Source: Campylorhamphus procurvoides (Eukaryota; Chordata; Aves; Passeriformes; Dendrocolaptidae). Taken from it: a stretch of 64,000 nucleotides of DNA. Where the stretch lies: positions 551,744 to 615,743 of the forward strand of contig WBMV01005979.1 in the NCBI GenBank assembly GCA_013396655.1, read 5' to 3'. Below the pieces are notes generated by a model. That model was not told the origin of the DNA. It saw nothing but the letters and a program-made list of their open reading frames with translations, and did not search any database. Every line of letters starts with the position of its first letter. Position 1 is the first letter of the stretch. The position numbers and the translations under genes are program-made. Shown piece after piece: positions 1 to 10,900 of this stretch.

Positions 1-1669
1 GGTTTCAAGTAGTACAAGTATAAGCATGCAGAACATACAAAATAAACATCATATGCTGATGAATTAGGTCTGTTTCGTCAAGTATTTATATTTCATAGCA
101 ACAATTAGTGCATTGCATTATAGCACTGTTTCCACCAAAATCTAATTTCCATCACAAGTTATTGTCTAGAAACACATTAGAAGAAAAGTGTCAAAAGTAG
201 CAATAATTTGCTCATATGTATCAAAACAATACTTACTCGTATCATTTTTAAGACACCTGGAGTAATTTTATAAGAGGTACATGCTTTTAACCCTGATTAG
301 AGTTTGGAATTTGTAAGAAACAATATTTTATGGTAAAAAAAGCTCATGGAATTCTAGTTGTAAAAAGCATCTTTGACTAACAATGGAAGCATGGACTGAC
401 TTCTCTTTGATTTGGCCACACTGTGATGAACACTGAAGGATAATTAGAGTTAGCTAGCAGCTGGAGATGTTCTGTGGAAATGGAGTGCTTTACAAAGATT
501 AGGGAATATGGGGGGGGAAGACTAACATGAATTTTTCTTAAGGTCCTTACAGCTGTCTAGAAAATAGATCTTTATGGGCCCTCATGTTACCACATTCCCA
601 TTATGCAAGAGCCAACAATATAGACTGAGGCATCTACAGATTAAGGAGTTGAGATATCAATAACAATGAAACAAAAAATCAGTTATGGAGAGAACCAATG
701 AAGAGGTCAATATTAATAATTAACCATCATAATAATTGATCTAATAATAACTTTAATACTGAAAATCACAGTACTAATTTTAGCACTAAAAAGCTGTCAT
801 GGTTAAGTTTGCAAAACATAAAAAAGATGTCATGGTTAAGTTTGCAAAACATAAAAAAGATAGGCATAAAATGTCTAAATGGATTAAGCAGCTCAAACTC
901 ATGGCTTTAAAGGAATATTTGTGAAACAATTATGGAATAAACCCTTTCAAAGCCAAAAACCTAACCTATACATTACCATAAGAAATTGTTCTGTATATTT
1001 TTGGTGATAACATGAATCCTGCTATTTACACCTATGCAACTTTTGCTATGATTATACCATAATAAAAGCAATTAAGGAAAAAAGACAAATGGAATATATA
1101 TCTCCATTTAAAAGTTATATTTTATGTGGATCTGGTTACTATTTAACTGCTTCTCAGACTATTACCTCTTTTTACTCTAAAACCTTACATTTAATGAACC
1201 CTTCTCAGTAGAATTTACAACCATGAAAACAAACATAATGCCTATTTTATTTTTACTGCTGAGTGTAAAAACCAGAGAGAAATTTAATTTTGATTAATAC
1301 AAACTCCTTATATATGGTAACTATATTTTTTTAAATTGCAACTGAATTATTTAGATAATGTACTGCAAAAAAAATCAAGATAACTTACTGAAGTCATACC
1401 AGCTTCATCTACTTCACTATGATTGAAACATTTATAATCTCACTTGGAAAGTCTGTTACAGTGTTTCTGAAATTGCACAAGATATAACAAAACTTGCCTC
1501 TGGAAATACATACAAGGCATTTTTATTAATATTATTCTTTTTCCATACTAAAATAAGAAGCCATAGAAAAAGATGTAAAAATTATTTACAGTTAGAGTAG
1601 CAAAAAATTCTAACCATTTTATTTTTAGTTTTGGTTTAATGCACCCTGTCATGTGGAAGCATGTCATTA
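1..1669. other. AT-rich 5' flank, no gene seen
   Basis: No coding exon or recognisable transposon was found in this stretch. The + strand is A-rich; for example 661-720 has 31 A against 13 T. The only structured element is a perfect 33-bp tandem duplication at 795-860, listed separately. The segment lies about 5 kb upstream of NBEA exon 1, so it is most simply intergenic DNA. Confidence 0.6.
795..860. repeat. Perfect 33-bp tandem duplication (2 copies)
   Basis: Positions 795-827 and 828-860 are identical. Each unit starts TGTCATGGTTAAG and ends CATAAAAAAGA. There are two copies only, with no mismatch, which suggests a recent slippage or duplication event. The unit is AT-rich and no function is implied. 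Confidence 0.95.
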
Positions 1670-2428
1670 GAGGTGGGCCTTTGCCAGTCATGTGAAGTTC
1701 AGCCAGGCTAAGTGCAAGGTCCTGCATCTGGTTCAGGGCAATCCCAAGCACAAACACAAGCTAGGCAGAGCAAGGACTGAGAGCAGCCCTGAGGAGAAGG
1801 ACTTGGGAGCACCAGTGGATGAGAGATTGAGTATGACCTGGCAGTGTCTGCTTGCAGCCCAGAAAGCCAATTGTATCCAGAGCTGCTTCAAAAGCAGTGT
1901 GGCCAACAGGTCGAGGAAGGTGATTCCCCTCCTTTGCTCAGGTCTGGTGAGACCACACCTGCAGTACTGCCCACCTCTGGAGCCCCAAACATAAGAGGGA
2001 CATGGACCAGTTGGAGCAAGACCAGAGGAGGGCCATGATGATGATCGGATGACTGGAGCCCCTTTCCTTCTGACAACAGGCTGAGAGAGTTTGGGTCATT
2101 TAGCCTGGAGAAAACAAAGCTACACAGAGACCTTATAGCACCTTCCAGAACCTAAAGGGGTCCTACAGGAAAACCATCGAAGAGCTTTTTATAAAGGCAT
2201 GTATGAAAGGACAAGGGGGAAGGGCTTTAAACTGAAAATAGGTTTAGATAAGATATTAGGAAAGAAATCTTTACTGTGAGGGTGCTGAAACACTGAAATG
2301 GATTGCCCAGAGAAGTTGTGCCCAGTTGAGCAACCTGGTCTAGTGGAAGGTATACCTGCCAATGGCAGGGGAGTTGGAACTAGATGATCTTTGAGGTCCC
2401 TTCCAAATCAAACAATTCCATGATTCTG
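1670..2428 (+). mobile_element. CR1 LINE, 5'-truncated, sense to NBEA
   Basis: This is the 3' part of a chicken-repeat-1 (CR1) non-LTR retrotransposon. It starts in the C-terminal part of the reverse-transcriptase ORF: a frame beginning MKF followed by KCKVLHL and EEKDLGAPVDERLS is typical of CR1 just after the polymerase domain, and ANRSRKVIPLL and RPHLQYCPP follow. The ORF then breaks into stops and runs into the CR1 3' UTR (GGACAAGGGGGAAGGGCTTTAA, then GGAACTAGATGATCTTTGAG), ending near a TGATTCTG tail. Compared with the copy at 53501-53964, a stretch of roughly 40 bases upstream of GAGCAACCTGGTCTAGTGG is missing, so it carries an internal deletion. It cannot move on its own. Confidence 0.9.
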
Positions 2429-5400
2429 TTTGGTTCAAAATGTATGTATAAGAGAGTAAGTTTAGATGCCGTGGTGGCTTTTCAGTTTGCATTTTCCAGG
2501 GATTTTTTTTTTAACTTACAAGAAATCCTGCTTTTCAAGAGAGAGAGGCTAATAGCACTTCCTGAGCCTGGCACAGGAACAAATCACATTATCCTTACTC
2601 ATGGGAATAATCTAATTAAACACAACAGGAGTCCTCATATGGACATGGTAAAGCAAGCAGTATTTTGATGCTACAGTGGCAGACAAATAAAAATTCTCTA
2701 CTTCTTTCAAACATAGTTCAGTATGGTTCTACAGCATTTCACTGTTAAAAAATATATTGTTTTTCCTAGGGTTCAGTGTAAACATATACCTGTACAGAGC
2801 AGTCCCTATTCACTGAAATAGTTCCGTGTTTTGTAGCCAAGCCTGTCTCCTAAAGCATAGTTTTCCAGGCTTTCTTGGTTGAATGACTACATAATCTTTC
2901 TAACCCCAAAAAATGAAGTAGAATTGCTGGAATTTATTTTAGAATTCAAATAAAAATTATTTGTTAGTTTTATTTTCTTACCCATCTGTTTGCTTTTTGC
3001 AAACGTAGGAACATAGATACTGGTCTTTTTCTTTGGTTGTTTTTTGCTTGTTTGTTTGTTTGTTTTTTGGGGCTTTTTTGTTTTTATTTCTTTTTTTTTA
3101 ATATTATATTTGAGACCACCTTCTGGCATTTATGGAGAATGGATTCCGAGAACATTTCAAGAATATCATAGAATAAAACCCCCTCCTGTCAACTATTACA
3201 GTTGAGGGAAAAGTGTGCTCTGGAAGCAAAGGGATTGCTTTCTCTCATTTCAGTGGGGAGCAAGTACTGTGAAAGGTACAGAAACAGACAAGATTAAATC
3301 CTGTTCTCAGTACAGTTTTTATCTAGGACAAAGGAGTGCCCAGCATCCTTCCACACATGGTGTCTCCTGCCACACCTTGCCTGTGTCACTGACTGATCTT
3401 GCATGTTGACCTGAAAATGGCTATAATTATCCAAATACTGTGATTTGCTAATGCAGAACACCTTGCTTGACTGAGATCCAACTAACCATCTCATGAATGA
3501 AATTGTCACTGAGAAATTCACAGTCTTTGTAATGAATATGTCAATATCAAGGAGATGAGACAAACATGATTTTAAAAGGAATGAATCATGTTCTGCAGAA
3601 TTTCTTGTGTACGTACTCTTAATTTTCAGTCTGATGATGTGTTAGAATGGAAGCAAATGAACACGAGAGCCGCAATTACTACAGGGCTGAGATTAATGTT
3701 TCAAATTTGTTGTTCTTTCAGAATGCCAGTGCTACAATAATGCTCACATGAGTTGATGAATGGCTCACCTCAATGAAAGTTTGCTTATCAAAAACAAACA
3801 CTGTTGATTAGAGAAGACAGCTAGTTCTGAACAATGATCCAGCTTATAAAAATAAAGAGAACATGATTTTGGAAAAATTTATTTGTAAAACCAAATATGA
3901 GTTAAGAACTAAAGGAAGCACCTCCTATTAAACATAATGTTGGGAATTCATTTTCTTTTAATGTGTTGTGTTTTGTTTGGTTTTTTTCCTACCATATTAC
4001 ATACAGTATATTATGTGACTTCAGCAGAGGAAATGCCAACCAGTTCAAACTGGATATTATATAATAAAGGATTTCATTAATACACTTCCAAAGAAACTCC
4101 TGATTGCAAGTTTATCAGAATTCAATGTCGAGGAATGCATTGATAACTCTGTTTGGAACAGTTGTAGTCAAGAATTACTGCAGCGTTTGGGTACATGGGT
4201 AAATGATGGAGTCTTCTATGAAAAGTAGTATGAAGTATGGAATGGATAATAAAACATATCAAACCATATTTTCTTATTCTCTTTTTCTAGAGAAAGGAAG
4301 TTTATGCAGTTACGTGCTGCTGGTCCATCTGTTCTACCACAAGGATGAACAAGTCATTGACAAATTTTAAGCAAATTTAACAATGGATCTCAAAGTTGCA
4401 AAGTTATTTTTTGATTTTTAAAAGTCAGTAAGTCAATCGGCATCCAAATTAATATACCTAACCTTAGAAAAGCAATTATAACTTAGCTTCCTACCCATTT
4501 AACAGGCAGTAGCCTGTTGAATAAATCAGAATAAAAAATTAGTCAGCATATCAGCCAACATGAAGCTTTCAACCAATCATACTATTTGTAGCAACATGTC
4601 TCACCATAAAGATGTGGATGTGAGCATAAAAGGAGAAGTGTTGGGTGTTAGCTCCTAAAGGTGTTACAATTTTTAGTGACTGTTACAGAGTTCTAGGCTT
4701 AGGTTTCTGTTTTGCAAAAGAGGGCATGCATTCTTGAAAGCAGTTAAGTGAATGTGTATTCAGTGTTGCTAGTTCTACTATGGGACTGGTGGTAATAGAC
4801 TCTTTGGCACCTCCAAAAGTATACAAAATTCAAGTATACCTTTATGCTGAATCATACATGATTGGTTGTGTCTGGTGCTAAATGGCAAAGGAATTTGCTT
4901 CCAAGAAAACTTTTTGCTTCCTTACCCCTCGTTTCTGACCTTTTGGGTTTTCTTCCCATCTTTTGCAGCTTTCTGAAATAATGTTGGTTCTGTGATTCAC
5001 AGCTAACCATTGTTTCAGTCACGTCTATGCATATGGGCTATGCATACCCTCAAGCACCTACAGAACTTGCCAACAAGCAAATGTAACATACTGTATCTTA
5101 GTACGGAGCTGAGGTCTTCTCTTCTCTTGGGGGAGCTTAGAGCATCTGCTGTAATCCTGGAGGATGTACTGATCCAGTTCTGCTGATTCATTGTGTTTAC
5201 GCAGTTTATTATCTAAAGATGGATATAAGGAGGACCAGCAACCCAGCCAAATTCCCATATTTGGGGTTACAGAAGAGTCAGGATGAACTCTTGAGACCAG
5301 GAGACAAGTTTTTTTCTAAAATTCAACTTTGTGATGACAATCACTATGAAGACAAGAACACATTTTTGCTCCAGTACATGTAGAGCAAATACATACAACT

Positions 5401-5790
5401 TTATTCAAGCAACTATACAAATAATTTGAGCTTCCTCAAAATGTTGCAGGTACTTCTGTTTCTCTGCTACTAGACAGGCTTGGAAAAATGCTCATTGCCA
5501 TGAGCATCACTGCAACCCAGTAAAACTGCTGTTGACTGGACATCTCTGTATGTAACACCAGCACTAAGCAAGAGTGCAAGCATTAAGAAGAAGGCTGGAA
5601 ATATATCCCTTTCCTTGAACAAGCAGCACATGAGCTCTCAGGCTGGGGTTTCCTTTGTCCCTCCCCAAGCCCAATGGCAATCCAGCTCAGGAGCAAGGCA
5701 CAGCCCTTGACACCCTCACTCCAACCTGACCGCTCACTAAGCCTGGAGTTGCTAAGAAAACCAACCCAAAATGTCCCTACCCAAACACTT
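2429..5790. other. AT-rich flank between two CR1 copies, no gene seen
   Basis: No exon was recognised. A T-rich, TTTG-repeating tract lies at about 3024-3105; read from the other strand it gives a spurious lysine-rich frame. From about 5100 the base composition begins to rise toward the GC-rich NBEA 5' region. Short open frames on both strands (60-90 codons) have no family signature and are of the size expected by chance. Confidence 0.55.
3024..3105. repeat. T-rich low-complexity tract with TTTG units
   Basis: The tract is T runs mixed with TTTG units (GTTTGTTTGTTTG). It is simple sequence. No flanking target duplication or retroelement 3' end was seen beside it, so it is not evidently a retroposon tail. 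Confidence 0.8.
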
Positions 5791-5955
5791 TCACAGAACC
5801 ACAGGATGGGCAAGGCTGGAGGGGAGCACAGCTCCAGCCTCCCCACTCACGCAGGGCCATCCCAGAGTACATGGCATAGGTACTTGACTATCTCCGGTGA
5901 GGGAGACTCCACCACCTCTCTGGGCTAGCCTGTCCCACTCATGGTCGCTTTCCTC
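5791..5955 (-). mobile_element. CR1 3'-end fragment, antisense, just upstream of NBEA
   Basis: Read on the + strand, TCACAGAACCACAGGATGGG, then GGCTGGAGGGGAGCACAGC, then GACTCCACCACCTCTCTGGG is the reverse complement of a CR1 3' UTR. The 3' terminus is therefore at the low coordinate and the element points away from NBEA. About 165 bp survive. It abuts the start of the GC-rich island and lies about 60 bp from the 13-bp array, so it marks the distal edge of the NBEA 5' region. Confidence 0.8.
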
Positions 5956-6015
5956 GCACCGCAGCCCAGGGCTAGTGCGGAGGGGGCCTGGCAGGGACCC
6001 ACAGCGGCCGGGGAG

Positions 6016-6151
6016 CAGTACCTGGGGCAGTATCAGGGGGACAGTACCGACAGCAGTACCGTGGTCAATACCTGAGGGCAGTAGCTGAGGGCAGTACCTG
6101 GGGGCGGTACGGTGGGACAGTACCGGGGGGCAGTACCGGGGGGCAGTACCT
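6016..6151. repeat. GC-rich minisatellite, 13-bp unit around CAGTACC
   Basis: Eleven unit starts (CAGTACC or close variants) are visible at 6016, 6028, 6042, 6054, 6066, 6079, 6092, 6105, 6118, 6131 and 6144. Spacing is 12-14 bp, and exactly 13 from 6066 onward. Units become more uniform toward the gap; the last ones are CAGTACCGGGGGG, and the first ones are diverged. The array is cut by the N run at 6152, so its true length is unknown. Because 13 is not a multiple of 3, open frames through it are artefacts that cycle through all frames. Confidence 0.95.
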
Positions 6152-6393
6152 NNNNNNNNNNNNNNNNNNNNNNNNNNNNNNNNNNNNNNNNNNNNNNNNN
6201 NNNNNNNNNNNNNNNNNNNNNNNNNNNNNNNNNNNNNNNNNNNNNNNNNNNNNNNNNNNNNNNNNNNNNNNNNNNNNNNNNNNNNNNNNNNNNNNNNNNN
6301 NNNNNNNNNNNNNNNNNNNNNNNNNNNNNNNNNNNNNNNNNNNNNNNNNNNNNNNNNNNNNNNNNNNNNNNNNNNNNNNNNNNNNNNNNNNNN
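6152..6393. other. Assembly gap, 242 N
   Basis: This is an unbroken run of N. It is flanked by the G-rich tandem array on the left and the (GGN)n glycine-coding run on the right, a typical setting for dropout in short-read bird assemblies. By comparison with mammalian NBEA, the true start codon and the first few tens of codons should lie in or just left of it. The N count may not reflect the true size. Confidence 0.99.
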
Positions 6394-6603
6394 GGGGCCG
6401 GCGGTGGAGGCGGAGGCGGCAGCGGCGTCGCGGTGATGGGGGAGCTGAGGGCGTCGGGCTCCGGGTCCGTGGTGCTCCCGGCGGGGATGATTAACCCGTC
6501 GGTGCCGATCCGCAACATCCGGATGAAATTCGCCGTCCTCATCGGACTCATCCAGGTCGGGGAGGTCAGCAACCGGGACATCGTGGAGACGGTGCTGAAC
6601 CTG
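6394..6603 (+). CDS. NBEA: Neurobeachin (NBEA), coding exon 1, 5' end lost in gap
   Basis: Neurobeachin is a very large (close to 3,000 residue) BEACH-domain protein that binds protein kinase A and works in membrane traffic of synaptic receptors at the Golgi and postsynaptic side. Seventy codons are visible. The first eleven codons (6394-6426) encode glycine, one alanine and one serine, ending in GSG; then VAV; then MGELRASGSGSV (Met at 6436); then MINPSVPIRNIRMKFAVLIG and IQVGEVSNRDIVETVLNL. The last block is the conserved start of the NBEA/LRBA N-terminal helical region. The MGELR segment and the residues IQVG and VLNL point to NBEA rather than its paralogue LRBA. The exon ends in phase 0 at CTG|GTAAGC. 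In mammals the annotated start lies upstream of the glycine run, so the bird start is probably in the gap. The ATG at 6436 has G at -3 and G at +4 and could act as an alternative start, which is inference. No BEACH, PH or WD40 part is in the window. Confidence 0.93.
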
Positions 6604-6609
6604 GTAAGC
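6604..6609 (+). other. NBEA: Splice donor of NBEA exon 1 (GTAAGC)
   Basis: GTAAGC follows the phase-0 codon CTG. The NBEA-like reading ends exactly here: the next codons in frame (VSGRAG) no longer match the family, which continues LVGGEF in mammals. This sets the exon boundary. Confidence 0.9.
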
Positions 6610-7970
6610 GGCCGGGCCGGGCACCCCGCCCCGGTGACGCCCCGGCGGGCACCGGCCCGCGCAGCCCATCTGCTCCCGGGGCTCGCCCCGCGCCCCTCCG
6701 CCCCTGGGCCACCCCAAAGCGACCGGCATCCTCCCAGCCCCCGCGTCCCTCCTGCGCGCACGGCCCTTCTCCAACCATCCTTCCTTCCCGAACTCCTCAT
6801 GTGCCTCCCTCTCGTTAATCCCGCGACCTGCTCGGCTCCTCGTCGTGCGTGTGACAGAAGCCCCCTCGGCGCTCCCTAAACTCCACGCAGGACCCTACCT
6901 AGTACAGACAGGCTACTCTTCCCCTTCCCAGTGCCTCGTCCCAGCCGCCTCCTGCAGAAGTGTAGCTGTGTGCTATTCAAAGTGTAAAAAAAAAAAAGGA
7001 AATTTAAGTAATTCGCAATTTCGTGTTATGGACGCTGCCCTTTAACCTAGTGGCTTCCTCGCGGGAAAGGAAAGTGGCATGGACGTGGTATCTCCTTTTA
7101 ATTGGAAAGCATTAAGGAAAACCAGCCTGAGCTGGTATCTTTTCTTGGTGGTTGAAACATGTGAAGGGTTTCACCCTCTTAGAGCAGAGCTAGTTAGGCA
7201 TTTTTTGTAGAGGAAGGGGGAGGAGGAGGGAGATTTTTGCGAGGGTTTAATACTGTTTAATATCTGCAATAAAGAGTTAGTTGTATTGCAGTATTATATT
7301 GGGTTTTGCTCAGGTCTTAATAATCTGCTCTGCTTTCCAAAACACATTTTTGTTTGCAAAGTGAGTGTTGTTGCTACTTTTGTTCAAGGTCTGCGCATTG
7401 CAAAATAGTATTGTACTGTGGTAAATAGCTGAAACAAGGAGAAAATGCTAAAATGTAGCTCCTTAGTCATCTGCTCACTTCATGGAGTGAAAGAGTTACT
7501 GCAGGACTGTATGACTTAATGTTTTTGCGCTACCTACACCAAAGCCTGAGGAACCTACAGAAGCCAAGCGAGTGGATCTAAAAATGAATCACTTTCAATT
7601 ATGTGCAATTTGGTGCTGTTCCTGAATGCAAGATTTGCTGCAGCAAAGCTTTTGAAGCAGTTTAGTCAATGAAATATCCTCAAATTTTGCATACAAAATA
7701 GGATAGAAAAATGATGTCTCAAACCTGAATGGCAATTAATTGAAACTGCCTTTGTTTCAAATGAGTTTAGTGCTTCTAACCTCCAATCATTTTATACAAA
7801 ATCATGTAAAGATTATATTTTCTTTCAGACACTTTAAAAGGATGTATTCTGCTGTTTGACAGTTATTTGCATTTGACCTAGCACAGACTGAATGGAAAAG
7901 CTGCAGCATGCAGGGAAAGAAAGACGTGATTTGGTCAGATCATTTTAATATTTATGGCTTATCTGAACAC

Positions 7971-7988
7971 ACAGGGTTAAAACCCTGT
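7971..7988. repeat. Short inverted repeat ACAGGGTT-AA-AACCCTGT
   Basis: Two perfect 8-bp arms surround a 2-bp centre. It could be a dimeric protein-binding site or chance; nothing nearby helps decide. Confidence 0.9.
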
Positions 7989-10900
7989 TAGTTTTGTGAA
8001 TATGTCAAAACAGTAATCTGGTATATTTCCCACTCCTCCCTACAAGCTGTTTGACAGCTTGAAATGTGACTTGTAAATTTTATTTTTATTTTGTACAAGT
8101 GTGGTACAAGTCATCATAACTTCATTGGATTATTATCTATTCCTTTAAAAGTAGCACTCAAAATAAGGAAATGACATGCAGTTATTTTCTTAATTGGCTT
8201 TATATAGATCATGACAGATACAAAGGTGTTTAATCCTTTTCTGATTTCCTTTCTTTTGTTCTTCTTACTGATACTTAAGCTTATTTTAATTCAGACTCTT
8301 AGTGCATCAGCAACTGGGCTAACATTGGCTTGTCTTTGGTGGGGAGGTTAGAATATGTTTTGGCATTTGTGTGGAGGACATCCAGTACTTGCATGTGACA
8401 TCCACCTACTAGCTAGTTCCTGTCATTGAAAATGATGTTTATATTTTAAAATACACTCAAGAGTGTTTAACAGTTCTCTCAGCATTGGGAAATGTATATG
8501 AATGTGAAACTGCTTGTGACTCTGCTGCAGCAGGGATGCGTTCTGGATCAGTCATTACTTAACAGATGGACTCTAATATACAACAATCAGTATTCCCAAA
8601 GCAGAGAGAGGGTATACAGTGTCTGCTAATTTTTTTCTTGTCAGGGCAGTGAATATTTCAAACCTAGGCTCATAAATTTGAAACAATTTACTCTTGTGTG
8701 AAACATAGTGAATATGGCAGATACAAAGTAAAGCTGATGGCATATCCCTAAACTGGTAAACCTCATCTGATTCCGTATGAAGAATTTGAATAGCAACTTT
8801 AAATAAGATACAGTTTTCTATTTTAGAAGCATTCTTTGGGAGCAAGTGAGGGTGGAGAGAGTGATTTTCTTTGATGTTTTCATTGTTTTGTTTTTCTTCA
8901 GTCTTTATTAGTTCTGAATGACTTTTGATGCAAGTGTGGTAATGAGTGAACAGTGCTAAAGAGTTGATCTGTTTCATATGTCCATTGATGTGTTAAGTCT
9001 CTGAGAGTAATATAACTTATGCTATGCTATATTGGGTAGCTATAAGGCTTTTGGTGATAGCTTTTTAATATAAGAATTCTACATAGCTGAGACTTTTTCT
9101 TATTGGAGAGAATCAGAAGTTAAAGATTGAGATACTTTTAAAATTTCCTTAACTGTGATTACTACTGTCTTTTGTGCAAAGCTTAAATAAGTTTGTTCAT
9201 TCTTCCTGCATCTGCATAGAAGCAGCAGTAAATGTCTGAGGCAAAACTTTGTTTTGGTATGCCCTTGTTATGGAAATGGTCACTCCTCTTTCCTGTTAAG
9301 TTGTTGTTTTAGGGTCTCTGTTGAACAATTGTTACCTTTAAATGTTTGCTTTGGTGACCACACACTGTGGTCTCTATTCTGCGTTTCAGGCTTACTTTGT
9401 GTGGTACCTTCTGATGTTGATGGACACAGTGATTTATTGTATCTATGAGGTGAATAAGTGCTTTTTATGCAGTGCTGAAAATCTTTTTCCAGTCTAATGT
9501 TCTTGTTGCATTTTCAGTTTTGCCAAATTTTAACAGACTTTCAGCTCATACTCTGTTTTGTTCTTGGGCGTGCTTGCATTGTTTATAGGATTAGTTGTTT
9601 CTCTTGATGGTTTTCTTAGTGTTTTCTCAGAACTTGCTGTGTTCACAGTTCTCTTAGACTGGTGAAGTTGTTTAATGGAGTATCATGTGGTAGAATATCT
9701 AGTATTGCTTGTATTATTTTTCATTGTTTAACATTACAGGGAAAGACATAATGGAGAGGGTGTTCAGCACTTTATATGCCAAGGAAAAATTTAGTTGTCC
9801 TTAAAAAGATCTGCTAGTGTTAGTACTATGAAGGTCATATCTTAAGGATCTATGAGCTGGAGGCTTTTTTAGGATTTTTTTTTAGGATATGGTATTTTTT
9901 TTACATTTCTGGAGGTAGGAGGGAGCACCTCATTGTGTCTCATGCATTCCTCTGTGATAGTGCTTATTTTGATTTTGGTCCATGGGTTTAATATGACTTC
10001 CCAGGTTCAGCATGTTCTCTTTGAGATGTGTGTTCATTGACCCTTGTGTACTGCAAAGCATGAAGCTAGAAAGGGCTTTCCTTAAAAAACCTTGTAATCC
10101 TCTAATTGCTCTAAGTGATTTCTCTTTGGGGATATTTTGGCACCAGTTCTGTGCGTCTCTTGATGAGGAGGCCTTTCCCCTTTGAACAGCTCTATTAGTT
10201 TTCTTAGAGTACTGTCAAGGATGTTGTTATTGCAGATGTGCTTGTTTCTACTAGACTGATGTTTAAAATAAAGTTCTGCACCATGCACTCCAGCAAATGT
10301 GCTATTGAAGTGAAAGTGGGTCAGTCAGTCCACCTGTATTCCTCTCCGTGAAGTTTACTTTTGTTGATCATACTTCCTAGAGCAGTTTCCACACATGGCT
10401 TTAATTAGTTTTCTATAGTGTATTTTGCCTGGTCTTTCCCTACAGTATTTTTACCAACTTGCTTTCTTAGTCCTCTGCTTTCCAGTATTTAAATGGCCTT
10501 GGGAAATTTTTCTTCAGTGTATATTTTGCACTGACTCTTGCTTGGACATTTTTCATCAAACATGACTATGTTACATGAAATGTTAGTTGCATTGTTTCTC
10601 AGCTTTTAGGATCCTTTCTCTCTTCCAGCTTAAATTTTCTAGAATTTTTGATTTTGAGTTTTATAGTGCTGATTCTCTGGCAGTGCACAATAAAAGAGGT
10701 GAACAGGGAGCTGAATGACAGTGAAAAATTATAACCGGTGGTGAAACATGCTGCTCATTTTGCCTGTGTGTCTTGAACGGATTTCAGTCTGATACAGGTG
10801 TTGCTGACCGGGGTTCTCCTTGTGCAATCTGGAAAGCTTTTATATATGTTGTGTCAGGCTAGAGAGCGCTTATAAGTAGGTCAAACACCAGGCATAGTTC

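Larger units (their letters stand above)
5935..6393 (+). promoter_or_regulatory. NBEA: Candidate NBEA promoter / CpG-rich 5' region, mostly lost in a gap
   Basis: GC content and CpG density rise sharply here compared with the AT-rich flank and stay high through exon 1 to about 6850. This is what is expected of a CpG-island promoter of a widely expressed neuronal gene. No TATA box is visible. More than half of this interval is either N (6152-6393) or a tandem array (6016-6151), so the transcription start cannot be placed. That a promoter lies here is inferred from position and composition only. Confidence 0.5.

Noticed and set aside
2887..3129. Lysine-rich 80-codon frame on the - strand
   Set aside because: Product of the TTTG/T-rich simple sequence read in reverse.
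5791..6800. Long open frames on both strands spanning the N run (up to 327 codons)
   Set aside because: They are open only because N gives no stops; the flanking parts are the 13-bp array and the reverse strand of NBEA exon 1. Only the + frame ending at 6603 has a protein family match.
6604..6879. Continuation of the NBEA frame beyond 6603
   Set aside because: Similarity to NBEA ends exactly at a GTAAGC donor; the following residues are low-complexity Pro/Ala/Arg typical of GC-rich intron read through.
8573..8977. 134-codon open frame on the - strand
   Set aside because: No domain or family signature, AT-driven codon use, no promoter or splice support. Length is compatible with chance in AT-rich DNA.
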